This document shows, one piece after another, positions 22,932 through 35,339 of a stretch of 64,000 nucleotides of DNA. The translations under genes and the position numbers were made by a program. The notes under the pieces were generated by a model that worked only from the letters and a program-made list of their open reading frames with translations, did not search any database and had not been told where the DNA came from. Each line of letters begins with the position of its first letter. The first letter of the stretch is position 1. Source of the DNA: Ananas comosus (Eukaryota; Streptophyta; Magnoliopsida; Poales; Bromeliaceae); assembly GCF_001540865.1 (NCBI RefSeq), contig NC_033641.1, positions 6,414,966 to 6,478,965 of the forward strand. Reading direction: 5' to 3'.

Positions 22932-24838
22932 TGATAATAGTGTTGAGGGCCTACACTAATGTTGTTTCAGTTAATGCATGCGTACTCGGTTATTTCGTGT
23001 GTATATCTCGAGTATCGGATGGAGTAGGAGTAGAGTATTTATTGCCATATTCTCTTGTTATATGTCTATTGCTAAGTGGCTTTCGTCTAATGACCGGTCT
23101 ATCAGTGTTATAGGTAAGCAACTTCGTGACTTTCAATTGTTTGATGACCGTTGAGGCGGTATAAGGTTGCCATCTGAGGGTGAATTGTCGGTTAAAATGC
23201 CGATAGCAGAGTGATTATATTCCAGATGGTTTCAACAGATCCGTCATTTCGACCCTGTTGGGACCTGATCTTCCAAGTTGCTGGATTCTTCTCGGTATTA
23301 ATGTTACCGCACGAGGTCGGTACGCCTAGAAGGGATAGATTTGGTCAGCTAGTTGGCATGACGCAAGTTCCAAAGAATTATAGTGAAGTAGCATCTGCCT
23401 GTTACTTATTGTTGATTCTGTGTCATATATCACTATTATGTTGATCCATCGAGCAGGTTTTTCCCATGACTTTGAGAGTATTTAGCTCGATTCGTTTGTG
23501 CATATATCCTAGTTGACGCTGATGGGTCAGTCCTTTGGTTCATTGATAGTAGTACTTCGCATATGTTCTGGAGGATTCATTCGTTTCTCCATCTTAAGGT
23601 TACCGTGAGTTGGTCGGTTTCTTGTGCTTCCTTACAGTTGGATGACCTTTTGCGGTGCAACGCTCCCAGGCGTGATTGTCCGCTGATTGCGCGACAGTTG
23701 CTATTGATCATATCCGGCATTGATCGCCAAGTCAAGTGCATTTCACGATACAACGAGCGGGTTGATCCCCCGCAGTATGGGTGTTCTTTTCGCAGGAAAA
23801 GTGGTCGTGCATTGCCGACCCGTAGCCCAGCATCGTTCTCGTTTTGTCTTAGTTACATGCCAGTGTAGCTAGGTATTGGCTTTTGCTTGAGAGTCGCTTA
23901 GACCGACACGCCGCGTTTTAGATTGGGCGTACTTTTGACTATCTCGTCCGGTTGACGGCATATAGCTATAGTAGCGTTGTTGGCATAATATACTTCTAGT
24001 TCTTTCTTTAGGCAGCAGTGTCTTGCTACTGATAGTTTTGATATCCTTATATAGCAACTTGCAGTTGTAATCATTAGACAGTAGAGTTAGTTGTGCTTTC
24101 ATATATATATCTCTCGTCATTATGTTGCTACATAATATTTAGCTTAGCGCTCATACTGTTGTTTATCTCTTCCGTGATCCGTGAGTACTCCTCGCCTTCT
24201 TCGCTGGGCAGTACCCACTGGTGAGGAGCACATGTTTACATGTTCTTCCACCTCCTCCCACGTATTTTCAGCTATCGCGGGCGTGAGGTTGAGACGAGAC
24301 GTGAGACACGTGGTTATGCTCGTTAGAGCTCCGACGCGCGGTTTGTAACTGATTATTATTACCGGTCTATTATTCTGGTGATATATAGCTTATCGGTTCT
24401 ATATGGTTTCTGAGTATTTCATATAGTGTAATAAATATTCAAGATTTCTCGATTTTCGTGAAATAGAAGGTTTTCTACCCCTCGTGGTATCTGTTTTTAA
24501 AAGATAAAAAGTTTCCGTGTAATGAAGCAGTTTTCAAAGATTTTTCTGTGGAATTATGGTTTAACATTGAATGTAAATCGTGATTGAATGGTGAATTAGA
24601 AATGTATAGTTTATCTTATATCATGTTAGTTTGTGTTGTATCCTGTTTGTACTTTTGTAACTTGTGCGACGCGTTGCAAACATACAAGGGAGACCTCTGT
24701 CCGTGTGAACAGTGATTTTCTTGTATTTGTGGCGGATCTGTCATTCCCCTTGGTTAGGTTTTCAAAAAAAGAAAAATAATAATAATAATTAGTACACTTT
24801 CGCAATGCTTTGAAATCAAAAAGAACTCCGGGCTGACA
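20351..24838 (+). repeat. Element B 3' LTR (about 4.5 kb)
   Basis: Starts TGTAAGGACTG after the polypurine tract and ends with a damaged tail (CTCCGGGCTGACA against CTCCGGGGCGTGACA in the left copy). It contains a GC-rich block (21060-21970) with overlapping ORFs on both strands, of which the longest (283 codons, minus) is low-complexity Arg/Gly and not a gene. From the (AT)n at about 22900 onward it carries dense one-base insertions and deletions relative to 16100-17915. The length is unusually large for an LTR but not unknown in plant gypsy elements. Confidence 0.85.
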
Positions 24839-27504
24839 CAAACTCTCGATAAGGCCGCCGGGCCAAATCGCTTCCTCGTTTTCATTGTGTGTCCAAAGCC
24901 ACCCATACAGGGGGGGGTACTAGTGCCTACAGCCTAAACCTGTCTCAACATACGTGGTCATCGGCCTCTCGCTCGCAGAGCTAGACCCAATCATAACTTG
25001 GGGCGAAATTCTCACTTCAATTCGCACACAATCACCAAATCAAGGAGCAACCAGATGATCCCAACCGTAAATCACAATTCTCGGGTTGGATCACAACCAG
25101 TTACTCTCAGTGTACCATCAAATTCACACAACACGCTCTGTCGAGCAAGCACGTATCAAACTCGCTCGCTATGGCCACCTAGTTGCGAGCCACCAGCCCG
25201 TACACGAGTGATTCATGGCATGCTTCACACCTTTGCCGAGCCGGAATGTCTACTTCCAACAAACTCACCAGCCGATCCTATATTCCACTCGACGAGTACC
25301 TGTAGTCGGGCGTTTACCTATACTATAGGGCGTGCTACAATAAGGCCTTGGTTTTGGGCATATCTTGCCCCACGCGACACGTTACCACATTCTCGCCTGC
25401 CTCACATTGAGGTACAACTAGCCGCACAGCCAAACCGGTACTAACCAACTATTCCTCTTCAACAGTGATTCCTTTCACTGTTCCGATCTACCGAACAACA
25501 TTGAATTCTCGACTACTCAAATCCACCCAGCATCATAACTCAACTCTCCTGGCAATTTTGCTACATACACATTGCTTTGGTCGAGTGCTCCATACGTTCC
25601 ATCTCACTATGAGTCTCATCACCGCAGACACACATACAACTCGCTAGTGTCCACACAGCTCGGCATACCTGCACGTAGATAACTACGCTCTCACAAGTAT
25701 GACACAACATGCGGCGTATCTACATTTACCCCTCCCTTGTCCCTTCATAATTACCACTATATAGTAATAAGTGACTAATATCTCAATGCATGCAATGCAC
25801 GCACTATTACACATCATGGGCAGAAATACATATACGCATTAACTAAACCATAACCGTGCCACACCCGTCAACAGGGCAGGTCCCCAACTGGTCGTCAATG
25901 TCGCAATAGCACTGGCGCCTGCTCGAATCCTCGGTGCAATCAGCTGTCATCGCTCGCTCTCTACCCGACCGTCCGCAGTGGCACAGCCCAGCCGCTGTCC
26001 CGGAGAGAAAAAGCGTCGCCAACGCAAGGCCCTTGCTGATCACCTTGCGCACACTGCCATCCCGGCATATAGGCCTGGCTGTCCCACAAACTGATACATC
26101 TTCCATCACGCAACACACAGCCGGCGCTTGGTGGAATCCACCAACAAACCACACAACCATGGAAGGATCGAGTAGTAGTGACTGGCTTTCGAATGCGCCT
26201 AGAACTTGAATGCTCCCTCCGAACGCTCAATAACGACCTCTGCCGCCCCGCTCATGGCTTATAGATTCGGGCAGCTCCATATGCACTGAAACTCTCGCCA
26301 CTGCTCTGCCATTAATGCTCGTCCAACACCTCCGCAAGGTTTGAGCTTGAGGATTTGCAATCTTCTCGTAAATATCTGTCGAAGTCCACATAAGAACATA
26401 TGCCATATACTTGTCATCCCCGTACCAGCATCCGGGACACATCCCACGAACGGGAACATCCCATTCGTACTCCGCACTGATCATCTGCCTTGATGCACGC
26501 TTCCTGAACCTGTCGCTGAAGCTTTCTCTTCTCACTGTCGGGAGTAGCTGTAGATATACATCCCCGAAACTCATCCCATGCCACAAGGAGAAAATAGGCG
26601 ATCGTTCCGCGAAATTCCTTTCCACCATAGCTTCGCCGATTGCTTCAAGCAAATGCAACGGCTAGACGCAACCTTCGTCCTGCTCCAAAATACTTAAACG
26701 CTCCTCGAAGAGCGTTTCCATTGGAGTCAATCCACAATATCCACAATCCAGGATCGACATTCTCTCCATCGAAGTATGTGGATCAAACTTCTTGAATCAT
26801 GAGGCCACCAACCCGCTATTTCTCCCGCCTCCGCAATGCAGCTTTCGGGAGTCGGAACGCCCTGACCCCGACGGAAACATCTCTGCGCAAGTCCCCGCCC
26901 TCTCAGACGAGCGCGCAAACTGGCCAGCACACCAGCTGGCTCTCACGCTCCTGAGTCTCTTGATCCAGTTCTTCCTGTGGCGCATAGCCAGCCTCCTGCT
27001 GAGCTCTGCCACTACGCCCACAAACATTCCCAATTGTTCAGCGGAGCTCCAGTTCCCACTCGCATCCGAATTGCTCAGGACATCGACTTTCCCATCCCGC
27101 ATCGATCTACCCAAAGATTGTCTAGCGCCGGTGCCACGTTTTCTGAAACAGACAATCGATTATTCTCAACCCTTCTAGGTCGAAGTCCAAAGCGGAAAAC
27201 ATTTGACATAATCCAAATCGCGGCATAAGTCATACAAAGTCATACTATCTGCATCTCGCGGTTCATGTTGTACCGTCCAACATGAACAGCACTTGGGCCT
27301 GAGATAAACCCATAACTTGATCTATCCTCCTAAGCATCGATTATAGAGTTCTACCACATAACCACCAATTCCATTATCCCTTTCGCCCCAAACAATTCCT
27401 CTCTGTCTCTCATGCGAGGCCTTAAATCCCTATGGTTTAGCTATCCTAGGTCTCCATAGGTCCAACTAAAACTATTTTTGCTATCCTCTTTTATGGTTCT
27501 TTTA
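24839..27504 (-). pseudogene. Gypsy C gag-like region, frame-scrambled
   Basis: On the minus strand, 26690-26790 matches the gag of element D (the SMETLFDD segment appears as PMETLFEER). Near 26060-26100 a damaged zinc knuckle is readable across frame changes (GRCY ... GQPG). No frame stays open for more than 143 codons. Indel density is high here, as in the flanking LTR copies, so much of the frame disruption may be sequencing error rather than decay. It lies just inside the 5' LTR and primer site, as gag should. Nothing beyond gag was recognised in 24839-25840. Confidence 0.6.
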
Positions 27505-27516
27505 GCCTCTGATACA
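27505..27516 (-). promoter_or_regulatory. Primer-binding site of gypsy C, imperfect
   Basis: GCCTCTGATACA on the plus strand corresponds to GCTCTGATACCA, the complement of the tRNA-Met primer site, with small indels. It lies 7 bp before the LTR start TGTCACTCCCC at 27524. The intact form is present in element D at 63516-63527. Confidence 0.65.
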
Positions 27517-27523
27517 TCTTATC

Positions 27524-30500
27524 TGTCACTCCCCGAGCCCCTTTGGTCGGTTTCAGGCACGCCAACAGACCGCCAACGGGACAGAGTTTTCCTGTACCGG
27601 GCGACAGAGTCTCCCCTGTACATTCAAGGCGTCACAATCAAATACAATATACGATATTCCAACCAGTGAACACATTTCAACCAAAGATTGTATAGGAAGT
27701 ATCAAAAACATAATTCTACTTGCTATTACAAGCATTCATCTCGCATATTATATTTTACATTACAAATTACATTCTTTTACATTCAACTTCCAAACACAAT
27801 CCAGTTATTACAAATTTACTACAAGTTTGATACATCTTGTTCTTTCATTTTTCTCATACCCTAGGCTATGCCGACTCGGTACTACTATCTCTGGTCTTTG
27901 GGCCATGGGCGCTATCTACCGGAGCTACGCCTTACCTGCGCGCCGGCCGGCGCCGCTCACGGTGTGTGAACCTGTAACACCCAAAACAACGTGAGGTGAG
28001 AACCAACTCTGCATGTTCCCAGTGGGTACGGCCACCCAAGGAAGAGCTCGACCATCAGGTCCAAAGGAGCGCAAACAACATGTTAGTCCAATAGATAGAT
28101 ATAAAATCATAAATCATGCAACTAACATTATACCATTCTTTGCCTCACAACATGCAATATGTAAATTATGCAATCATATAAGTAGATTAATCACTTTCTA
28201 CACTTTATTCTTATCCATTCTTTACTTTTAGACATTCTTTACTTTACTAGCTATTCTTTAACATTTGCCTTTATTTATCTCTTTATTACTTGCCAATTTT
28301 TGCATTAGCCCTTTTTTATTCTTTATTCTTTATCTAAGGGTACTCACACCTTAGCCATGTTATACACATTGCCATTCTTTCTAAGATACTTTACACTTAT
28401 TAGTCCAACTATGGCACTCGACTCGGTCTTGAGTCAATCATATGGGGATAATCGCGCGCTCTGTGTCAGCCTCGAGGTGAAAGACTATCACATGCACCTC
28501 AGCCATCAATCCACAAACTATATTGCCCGACGGTTCGCCTAGAGCTGCGTATACCGTGGTCCGGGATCCCCTGGTGGAGAGGAACAATGCCGCATACACC
28601 CACCGCAGCCGAGATCCCCCGATAGGGAGAGGAACATGCCACATGCACCCTACACTCATGATTCTGGCCTCAATAACAAGCCGCAAGTTCTTCCAGTGGA
28701 GAGGAACTTGCCAAGCATCACCGCAGCCAAGAACTATCGAGTTCGTATGCTGCACTTGCAGCCGCTGCACTAGCAGGCACGATTCCGGAATCACTTTACT
28801 TACTCTCTCAAGGGTTGGTCTACCTATATAGTATCGACACTATCTAATCCAAGCCTTTACTCACCTAAGTTAATACGTTAGATTCAACGTCATTATTTCT
28901 TAGCCTAGGTTCATTAACACTTAGGTCCAATATTCTTTATCACCTAGGTTCATTTGACTCTAGGTTTAATGTCATTATTTTCTTATTTTCCTAGTTGTCC
29001 ACACCTAGGAATTATACTTGACAGCCACTCGTGAATAACCTATGTTCAATGAATACTAGGTTTAATGCTACTCATCATTCTATCTACTTTTACTTAAGGA
29101 TTCTTTACATAACCAACATTTATCTAAGTTGCCTCTACTTTACTTAGAGTTCATTGACTCAAGTTCAACCTTCACGTTATTCTAACATATTCTCATAATA
29201 TGAATCATACATATATTCTTTAGCATCTCATGCACATACTTATGTTCTTCTCAAATGATCATTGATTTACACTTTAGCTTACAACTCATACATTCTTACT
29301 TAGCACATATCTCATGCATTCTTTATTAACATTTCAATTATGCATCCATTTCGAAAACATACATCTAGCTCATGTTACTTGGCATTTAACTCATGCATTT
29401 ATCTAGCATATGTCTTACTTACTCATTTAGCATTTAGCTCTTGCATTCATTAGCATACTTCACATGCATTTACTTAGCATCTAGCTCATGCCATTATATG
29501 CATTTATTAGCATCATTATGGTGCATTCTTACTTAGCATTCTTATCATGCATCAATAGTGAAACACACTACACTTTGGCATGAAGGCGACCTAGTCGCTT
29601 CGGTAAGCACAACCCACCTCTTAACGCGTTCCGATTGCTTGTAGTCATTTGCAATAGGCCTTCCGCGACACCCGTGACCCGGTTTGGCCCGAGCTCTTGC
29701 GCGACCACCCTAACGGTCACCAATCCGTGATCCGTCTGCTCTGGAGTTTAATCCTCGATACCACGATGCTCGAGATCCGTTTTCATGATTTTTGGATGTC
29801 TATTCTGCATGCTGCGGCTATCTGTACCAAAACAGACCGTTTCGTCAATAACTTCGCGTACACTCGTCGGATCGTCGAACTGAGCATTCCATCGCGTTTG
29901 TTTGATCTCCAATTAGGTTTACAGAGGGTCAATTGAGATCAAACCCAACTATTTACAAAAATCGCCTTTTTGGAGCCCTAGATGCTACTATAGCAAAATC
30001 CATCATTTAACTTCATGAATCATGCATTAACCATCTATTTAGCATCCTAGGATTCCACTAAAATCATCTTTAGAGTATAAGAACTTAACCCTAAAGATCT
30101 ACCATTAAAGCTCCAAGAAGCTTACCTCAATAAACTCCTCCCATGGTGAGGAAGAAGATGAGAAGAAGAAGCTTCCTCTTCTTAGCTTCCTTCTCCTCCT
30201 TTCTCTCCTTCTCCTTCTTCTTCTTTTCTCTTTTTCCTTTCTAGAGAGAGAGAGGGAAGGTTTGGGGGATGAAACGGTGTGGGAAAGAGAGAGAGAGATG
30301 TTCTAATCCCCTCTATACTCATAACTCATGCACAAAATGCCAATAAGCCCCTCAACAATGCTTCTCTTGCAACAGCCCGAACTGGGCATTTTCGGGCTTC
30401 GGGGACCGGTCTTCCCGACAAGGGACTGGTCCCAGAGAGCTTGCCCCGCGGGCAGCAAGGGCTCCCGCGCGATGCAACCGGTCTCTCCCAGAGGGACCGG

Positions 30501-30806
30501 TCTCTCGGGGACCGGTCTCTCCCCGCAGGGACCGGTTCCCGAGAGCAGGTTTTCTGGGACTTAGCCAAATTTTCTCCTTTCTCACTTTTCACGCGTACGG
30601 GGACCTGTCTCCCCGACCAGGGACCGGTCCCAGAGAGCTGAAAATTTGCAGTTTGCAGAATTTTGACTCTTTAGCTCTCGAAGATCCCTTTAAACGCACT
30701 TTTACTCACTTTAACACCTTTGGACTTTCCGAAGGGTACCAACCTCGCACTTTGGTCAATTTGACTAAACTTTGATATTTATTTACCGAAGTTTTGGTAT
30801 ATTACA
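27524..30806 (-). repeat. Gypsy C 5' LTR (right copy)
   Basis: Homolog of 9736-12992, with the same minus-strand start TGTAATATACC (30806 leftwards) and end (27524). The segment 27524 to about 29130 has many one-base indels against its partner; from about 29130 to 30806 the two are nearly identical. The ACCGGT cluster is at 30400-30630 with six cores. GGTGT follows at 30807-30811. Confidence 0.85.
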
Positions 30807-30811
30807 GGTGT

Positions 30812-32295
30812 GAGGAGAGCTAAGAGAGATTGTTTCCCTGCTTCCTTCCTTCTCTCTCTCTAGCTTGACCGATTGTGGAGGAGCTCGGGTGGTGTTGGAG
30901 TTTCGCCGACGTCACACCGTGGTGCCGTTCGAGCGTGCGTTCGTCGTCGTAGCATCGCGAGGAGACCGGGCGAGGGTGCGATTCCGCCATTCTCGACGTC
31001 GCGCCGGATTGGGATTAGCTATCGAGGTGGGTTAATCGTCGGTTACTTTCTAAGTATATAGATTGTCGACATGTGTTGTTATGTTGTTTCGTTGATAGAA
31101 ATTGCTCGATTCATGGATTTTGGCATGTTTAACTATAGAATCTGAATTGGAGCTTAGTATTGTGACTAAGTATTTACACATGTTGGACTTGGATATGACT
31201 TAGGAGAAAACCTGCGATTTGAATCTGTCACATGCTTAAACTACCTGATTTAGCTCTAAGATCCATTGTTATTTTGTATCACCGCAGTATCAGCGTGGTG
31301 GATACCTAGGTAATTTAGATAGCTGTTACGCTCGTGCTGGGATGCCGAGTGTATTTTTATAGTAGCGTTCATACTGTTCCGGACTGTTGGGTATCGTCGG
31401 GGTTGACGGTGGACCCATATCGCCGTTTTGAGCGTCAGATTGTGCTGAGGGCACGTGACATGTTGGTTGTTAGACCAGTTGAACCCTGTTACTTGAGTTT
31501 GGCTTGTGAGAGCATGATTGAGCTCGACAGAGATACGCTGGCATACTCAGTTGGGTAGCTCCCACGAGTGCCACTTCGGAGACGGGCGCTGTGCTTTCGC
31601 GTTGGTGTCGTTCGTGCAGGTTGGACTTGCTCTCCACGGACTGCTTAGAGTGGAGGTAGCTATATAATCGCAACCGGGCGGGACAGGTGTGTTCACAGTC
31701 CCAGGGATGGGTAGGCTTACAATCCCAGCTCGATTGGGTCGAGATTGACACTTCCTACGGTTGGTTAGTGTAGAGCATGATAATGTAGTAGCTATAGAGT
31801 TTCTTCCAGCATTTCATACTATCCTTGCTCCCTTCTGTAGACTTAGTGGGTAGACCGACGATGTTTAGGGCGGTACCCACTGAGGACTATTTATTTTTAT
31901 AGTAGTTCTCACGCCCAGTTATTACCCTGTTTCTGCAGAGCCTGCTGTTCCGGCTGATGCTTCCTCGGAGACTTAACGTGGCAAGGGTGTTGCCAGTTAG
32001 AGCCCTTCCCAGTTACTGTTGTTCGAGAGGTTACCAACTGCAGATGGTGCTAGTTTTTGAGTTTCTTATACATATTTGTTGTATCTTGCTGGGGGAGTTT
32101 TTTGTGTACCTGAACGTATGCATGTATATGAAACTTGTTCCTGTTTATACCAGTTTTATTCGAACAGCTCTATACTACTGTTTGTAGTATTGTATGTTTT
32201 ACAGGTACAGCTATCGCTTCGTATACAGGAAAAATTATTTTGTATATGGCGGATTTGTCGGCGCGCCCGGGAAACGTGCAATCTGGGGCATGACA
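30812..32295 (+). repeat. Gypsy A 3' LTR, second part
   Basis: Continuation of the LTR begun at 9349, after the duplicated GGTGT. It ends ATCTGGGGCATGACA at 32295, after which Helitron RPA coding sequence follows at once. A chance 74-codon ORF (31334-31558) and others are not supported. Total LTR length is about 1.87 kb. Confidence 0.75.
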
Positions 32296-32851
32296 ACAGT
32301 GACAACAAATTTCACTATATATGGAAAATTGGCCCAAGATTTGATACAAATACCGGCATCCCAACTTGCCACAGCTACAAATGCTGACAGATACACACTC
32401 CCACCTATAATTAGTACTATTCTTGGAAGTATGCATATCTTTCAAATTATTCTGAGCACACCAACCTTCAATACAGAAAGTATGAGTTTCAAAGTAGTTA
32501 GAATTTTATCTCCTCCTGAAAGAGAAACGGCAACAACATCTGAACAGTTTGCTTCTTCATCCTCTTATACAATTTCTTCACATAATCATACTCAACAAGC
32601 AAAAAGAAATAGAGAAGATCAACTAGAGTTATATTTAGAACATACACCATCAGAGCAAGAAATGAGGTATTGTTATTTACTATAACTCTCTTTCTAAATA
32701 CGTTCTTAATATTAAATTTACTATATTGATGAGTAGCATTCTTATATTTCTGTATTGCAGCATCCCGGATGTGACCTCTCCTTATGCAAATTCTCCTAAA
32801 TCTCCAGAAGATACAGTCTCAACACCACCTGCCAAAAATATCTTCAAGTAA
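32296..32851 (+). pseudogene. Helitron RPA70-like protein, 3' exons
   Basis: Exon 32296-32666 reads VTTNFTIYGKLAQDLIQIPA and SMHIFQIILSTPTFN, the C-terminal OB-fold pattern of RPA70-like Helitron proteins (DBD-C end). A GT..AG intron follows (32667-32760), then a short last exon (32761-32851, SIPDVTSPYANSPKSPED ... NIFK stop). The upstream exon with the matching zinc site is at 6819-6976, on the other side of the nested insertions. A few residues expected between the two halves are missing, pointing to loss at the junction. Confidence 0.75.
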
Positions 32852-33296
32852 TGGTATATGCAAATTCTACCATCTCAAAATTAGATTTTTTTTTTGTTTC
32901 ATGCAAACTAATGTTTATTCATTTTCCTTTTCTTTGTTTTCATGACACAGCAATCCCACAAGGACAAATTAGCAATCTATACATAGATACAGTTCTAAAC
33001 TGAAGCTATACATAACTAACTATGCTTTTTGTATCAATGTAGAATTTTATGTATGTATAAGGAAATGAATCTGCACAACTACAAACTATTTTTTTGAGGT
33101 GCTTTTTGTTACTGGCACTTTGTATATGTCAATCGCAAACTATGCTTTTCAACTCCTTTTAACAAACTACTTCTCATATACTTCTTTCTTTCTCTTTTCG
33201 GACAAAAGTGTTTTCTTATTTGGATAGAATTATCTAATATTTAGCTAAATTATATAATTGTGTTGTATATTAAGTGCTGTCAATTAAATTTAACTT

Positions 33297-33324
33297 CCGC
33301 AGCAATGCGCGGGTCTTTTACTAG
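33297..33324 (+). other. Helitron 3' terminus (hairpin plus CTAG)
   Basis: CCGCAGCAATGCGCGG forms a 4-bp-stem hairpin, followed 8 bp later by CTAG and then T, the rolling-circle termination signal of plant Helitrons. The same core CCGC..GCGCGGGT..CTAG|T is found at 40287-40312 and 56940-56967. Confidence 0.85.
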
Positions 33325-35060
33325 TATATATCAAGCTGGATCTGTTACGCTTCGAGTGTTTTCAAGATCATTAATACACTCTTTAGCTCGAGTGCCAATT
33401 ACTATAGAAAGGAATTAGTATCTTGAAGCTTTATATCTGAATAAAGGACTTAAATAAGATTAATTTTATTCGTAAGCTATAAAAACGTGCCAATATTTTT
33501 CTCTTAGTGTTCTTCCTTAATAATGGGGCTAAACCTCAATCATGAGTACTCCTCATTGCTAAAGCTCAATTAATTAGGTGGCAATGGCCCAGAGCGGAGT
33601 ACGTAGTACATTTGGAATTGTTATATTTAAAATCTTTATACATGCAGGTACTAATTCTGAATGATCTGGTCTAAGATCAAAAAATGATAGCCATGCATCA
33701 CGCTTTCCTAAATTTATAAGACGAAGTTACGGAGCAAAACACGCGTTGTCTAACAATCAAATGTAGGTTTTGCTTGAGTTGATTTCTCTTAGGAGAATAT
33801 ACATGATCATTTTTGGGGTCTGGTTCACGATTTGTAATATTTCAATAATTCTTCATTTTTTTGAAAATATTTAAATCATTATTATTCAAATCAAGTTCGC
33901 TAGTCATAAAAGATACTGGTGAAATAGTAAAATTATTGTAGATTTTCAACTAATAAGAATATTAGATGAAGATTTTTTCATTCCCATACTTGATGTGAAT
34001 CATTAGTTATTCATTAATAAAAATATATAAGTTCCTAACAACCTTCTAACTCAAGCGTGCGGCATGACCAGTTAGCAAACAAACTTGTCATTCTAAATAT
34101 AAAATACTTAAAACTTTAAAATATTATAAACTTTGAACCGAACTATCCCATAGTGTATGTAAAACATGCATTGTGGTGGCTAAAAGAAGAACAAATTAAG
34201 GATTTAGATGGAAACAAATTATTGTCTATTCATAACATGTGGTGATTGAATAAGAAATTTAGGCAATTAAGCCACATGCATGTTGGATTCTCTCTACTTA
34301 AATTGTCGTTTAGTTTCGGAGGAAAACAAGGAGACGTGTATAATCAATCACATGCAATTAAAACAACATGATCACAATCATGAAGTACAAATGTTTCAGA
34401 TTCCATTCACTAATCAACGATCTAATTAAGTAGATTAATAAGAGGGATTCGGAGATCAACGCAAGCACATGCATGCATGCGCTATCTCCAATTGAAACTC
34501 ATCTAACATTAATTATCATAAACATGCATTTTCATTGATCTGGGATCGTTTTATGAATAAGATATAGTTAAACTCCGAATCTATTCCTACTATGTTTATA
34601 TATGCTTATGTTTATTATAATACCAAGACAAGATGAAGTCTTGGATTCGATCCAAAGAGGTAGAGATGACAATCCCAAATAACGTCCCATAACATGACTC
34701 AAACACGGCACGAAATTTCTGAAAGAAACTGATATCGACACGATATGAACCCCACTATCCCTAAATAATAGGAGAGGACATGATTAATGTCACACGAATT
34801 ATTTTCTTGAACATTTTGAATCAAGTTCTGAACATTTAAAGATGATTCTCAAGTCGACACGGCTGACCTAATTATCAAATGCACAAACACGACCCGCAAG
34901 CAAAACTCGCCACTCCTACAGAAAATGTATGAAAATTCTCTGGTCTAATTAATCCCCCTAATCTTTACTCTAAACATTTAGACCATGTTTAGACGTCGCA
35001 ATTAATTATCCAAGTATAACTTATTTGGTATAATATTCTTTTGTTTATTTACTATTGTGG

Positions 35061-35096
<36 letters not shown>

Positions 35097-35339
35097 CTTA
35101 AGAGGTCTTTGTTTATTATTTATTATTGCCTAAAATGGGCCCAACTCCGTGCTTTGTGATAGGCCTAGAATATTAATAAGTTGAGTTGGGTGAGACCAAT
35201 AAGTTAAGTGGGCTGCGGTCCGCAATAAATCAAACGGCAAAATGTTAAACAAAAGACCTAATGTTCAGCTGAGTTGAATCAGATCAAAACCCGTAAGCAT
35301 TGTAGTCGAACGATGTGTGCATTCTTTCTATCCGTATAT
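33325..35339. other. AT-rich intergenic DNA, no gene seen
   Basis: No ORF of note, no RNA gene. It contains a T run at 35067-35092 and scattered MITE-like words (for example AAGTATAACTTATTTGG near 35010). Confidence 0.6.

Larger units (their letters stand above)
13108..24838 (+). mobile_element. LTR element B: 4.5-kb LTRs, pol-less internal region
   Basis: Plus-strand LTR retrotransposon nested in C. Its left LTR ends CTCCGGGGCGTGACA at 17915 and is followed after 8 bp by a tRNA-iMet primer site. The internal region is only 2.4 kb, with no reverse transcriptase or integrase. A polypurine tract precedes the 3' LTR at 20351-24838. This is a LARD-like non-autonomous element that would need proteins from a gypsy relative. 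Its left part is scrambled: 13108-14795 is a non-complemented reversal of internal end plus LTR start, so the true left boundary and target duplication are not visible. Confidence 0.8.
9736..30806 (-). mobile_element. Ty3/gypsy element C, minus strand, inserted in the LTR of A
   Basis: Both LTRs are present: 3' LTR at 9736-12992 and 5' LTR at 27524-30806, each TGT..ACA on its own strand. GGTGT flanks the whole element on both sides (9731-9735 and 30807-30811), a 5-bp target duplication proving one insertion event. The polypurine tract lies at 12993-13020 and the primer site at 27505-27516, both in minus orientation. The internal region has only a gag-like part (24839-27504) and 114 bp next to the 3' LTR, ending at the N at 13107. 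Pol is absent, by element type, deletion or assembly loss. Element B sits inside. Confidence 0.85.
7017..32295 (+). mobile_element. Ty3/gypsy chromodomain element A, 5'-truncated, itself interrupted
   Basis: Starts abruptly inside reverse transcriptase at about 7017 in an RPA intron of the Helitron. It continues through RNase H, a disrupted integrase, a chromodomain and a purine-rich tract to a 3' LTR from 9349. That LTR is interrupted by element C (9736-30806) and resumes after the target duplication to end ..GGGGCATGACA at 32295. No 5' LTR, gag or protease is present, and part of the Helitron RPA exon upstream of VTTNFTIYGK is missing, so a deletion accompanied or followed the insertion. 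The C-terminal chromodomain supports a chromovirus, probably the Tekay/Del lineage. Confidence 0.8.
1..33324 (+). mobile_element. Autonomous Helitron, 5' end outside the window, split by nested LTR insertions
   Basis: Rolling-circle transposon. Visible parts in order are N-terminal exons with a zinc-finger-like segment (244-1477), HUH replicase plus PIF1-type helicase (1478-5152), RPA-like exons (5418-6976), then about 25 kb of foreign LTR elements (7017-32295), the last RPA-like exons (32296-32851) and a canonical 3' terminus. The terminus has a short hairpin (CCGC at 33297-33300 with GCGG at 33309-33312), then CTAG at 33321-33324 followed by the expected T. The 5' TC end lies before position 1. 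Presence of all parts says this was an autonomous element; the stops in the N-terminal exons and the split RPA gene say it is dead now. Joining the two halves is inference from RPA homology on both sides and the terminus beyond. Confidence 0.88.
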
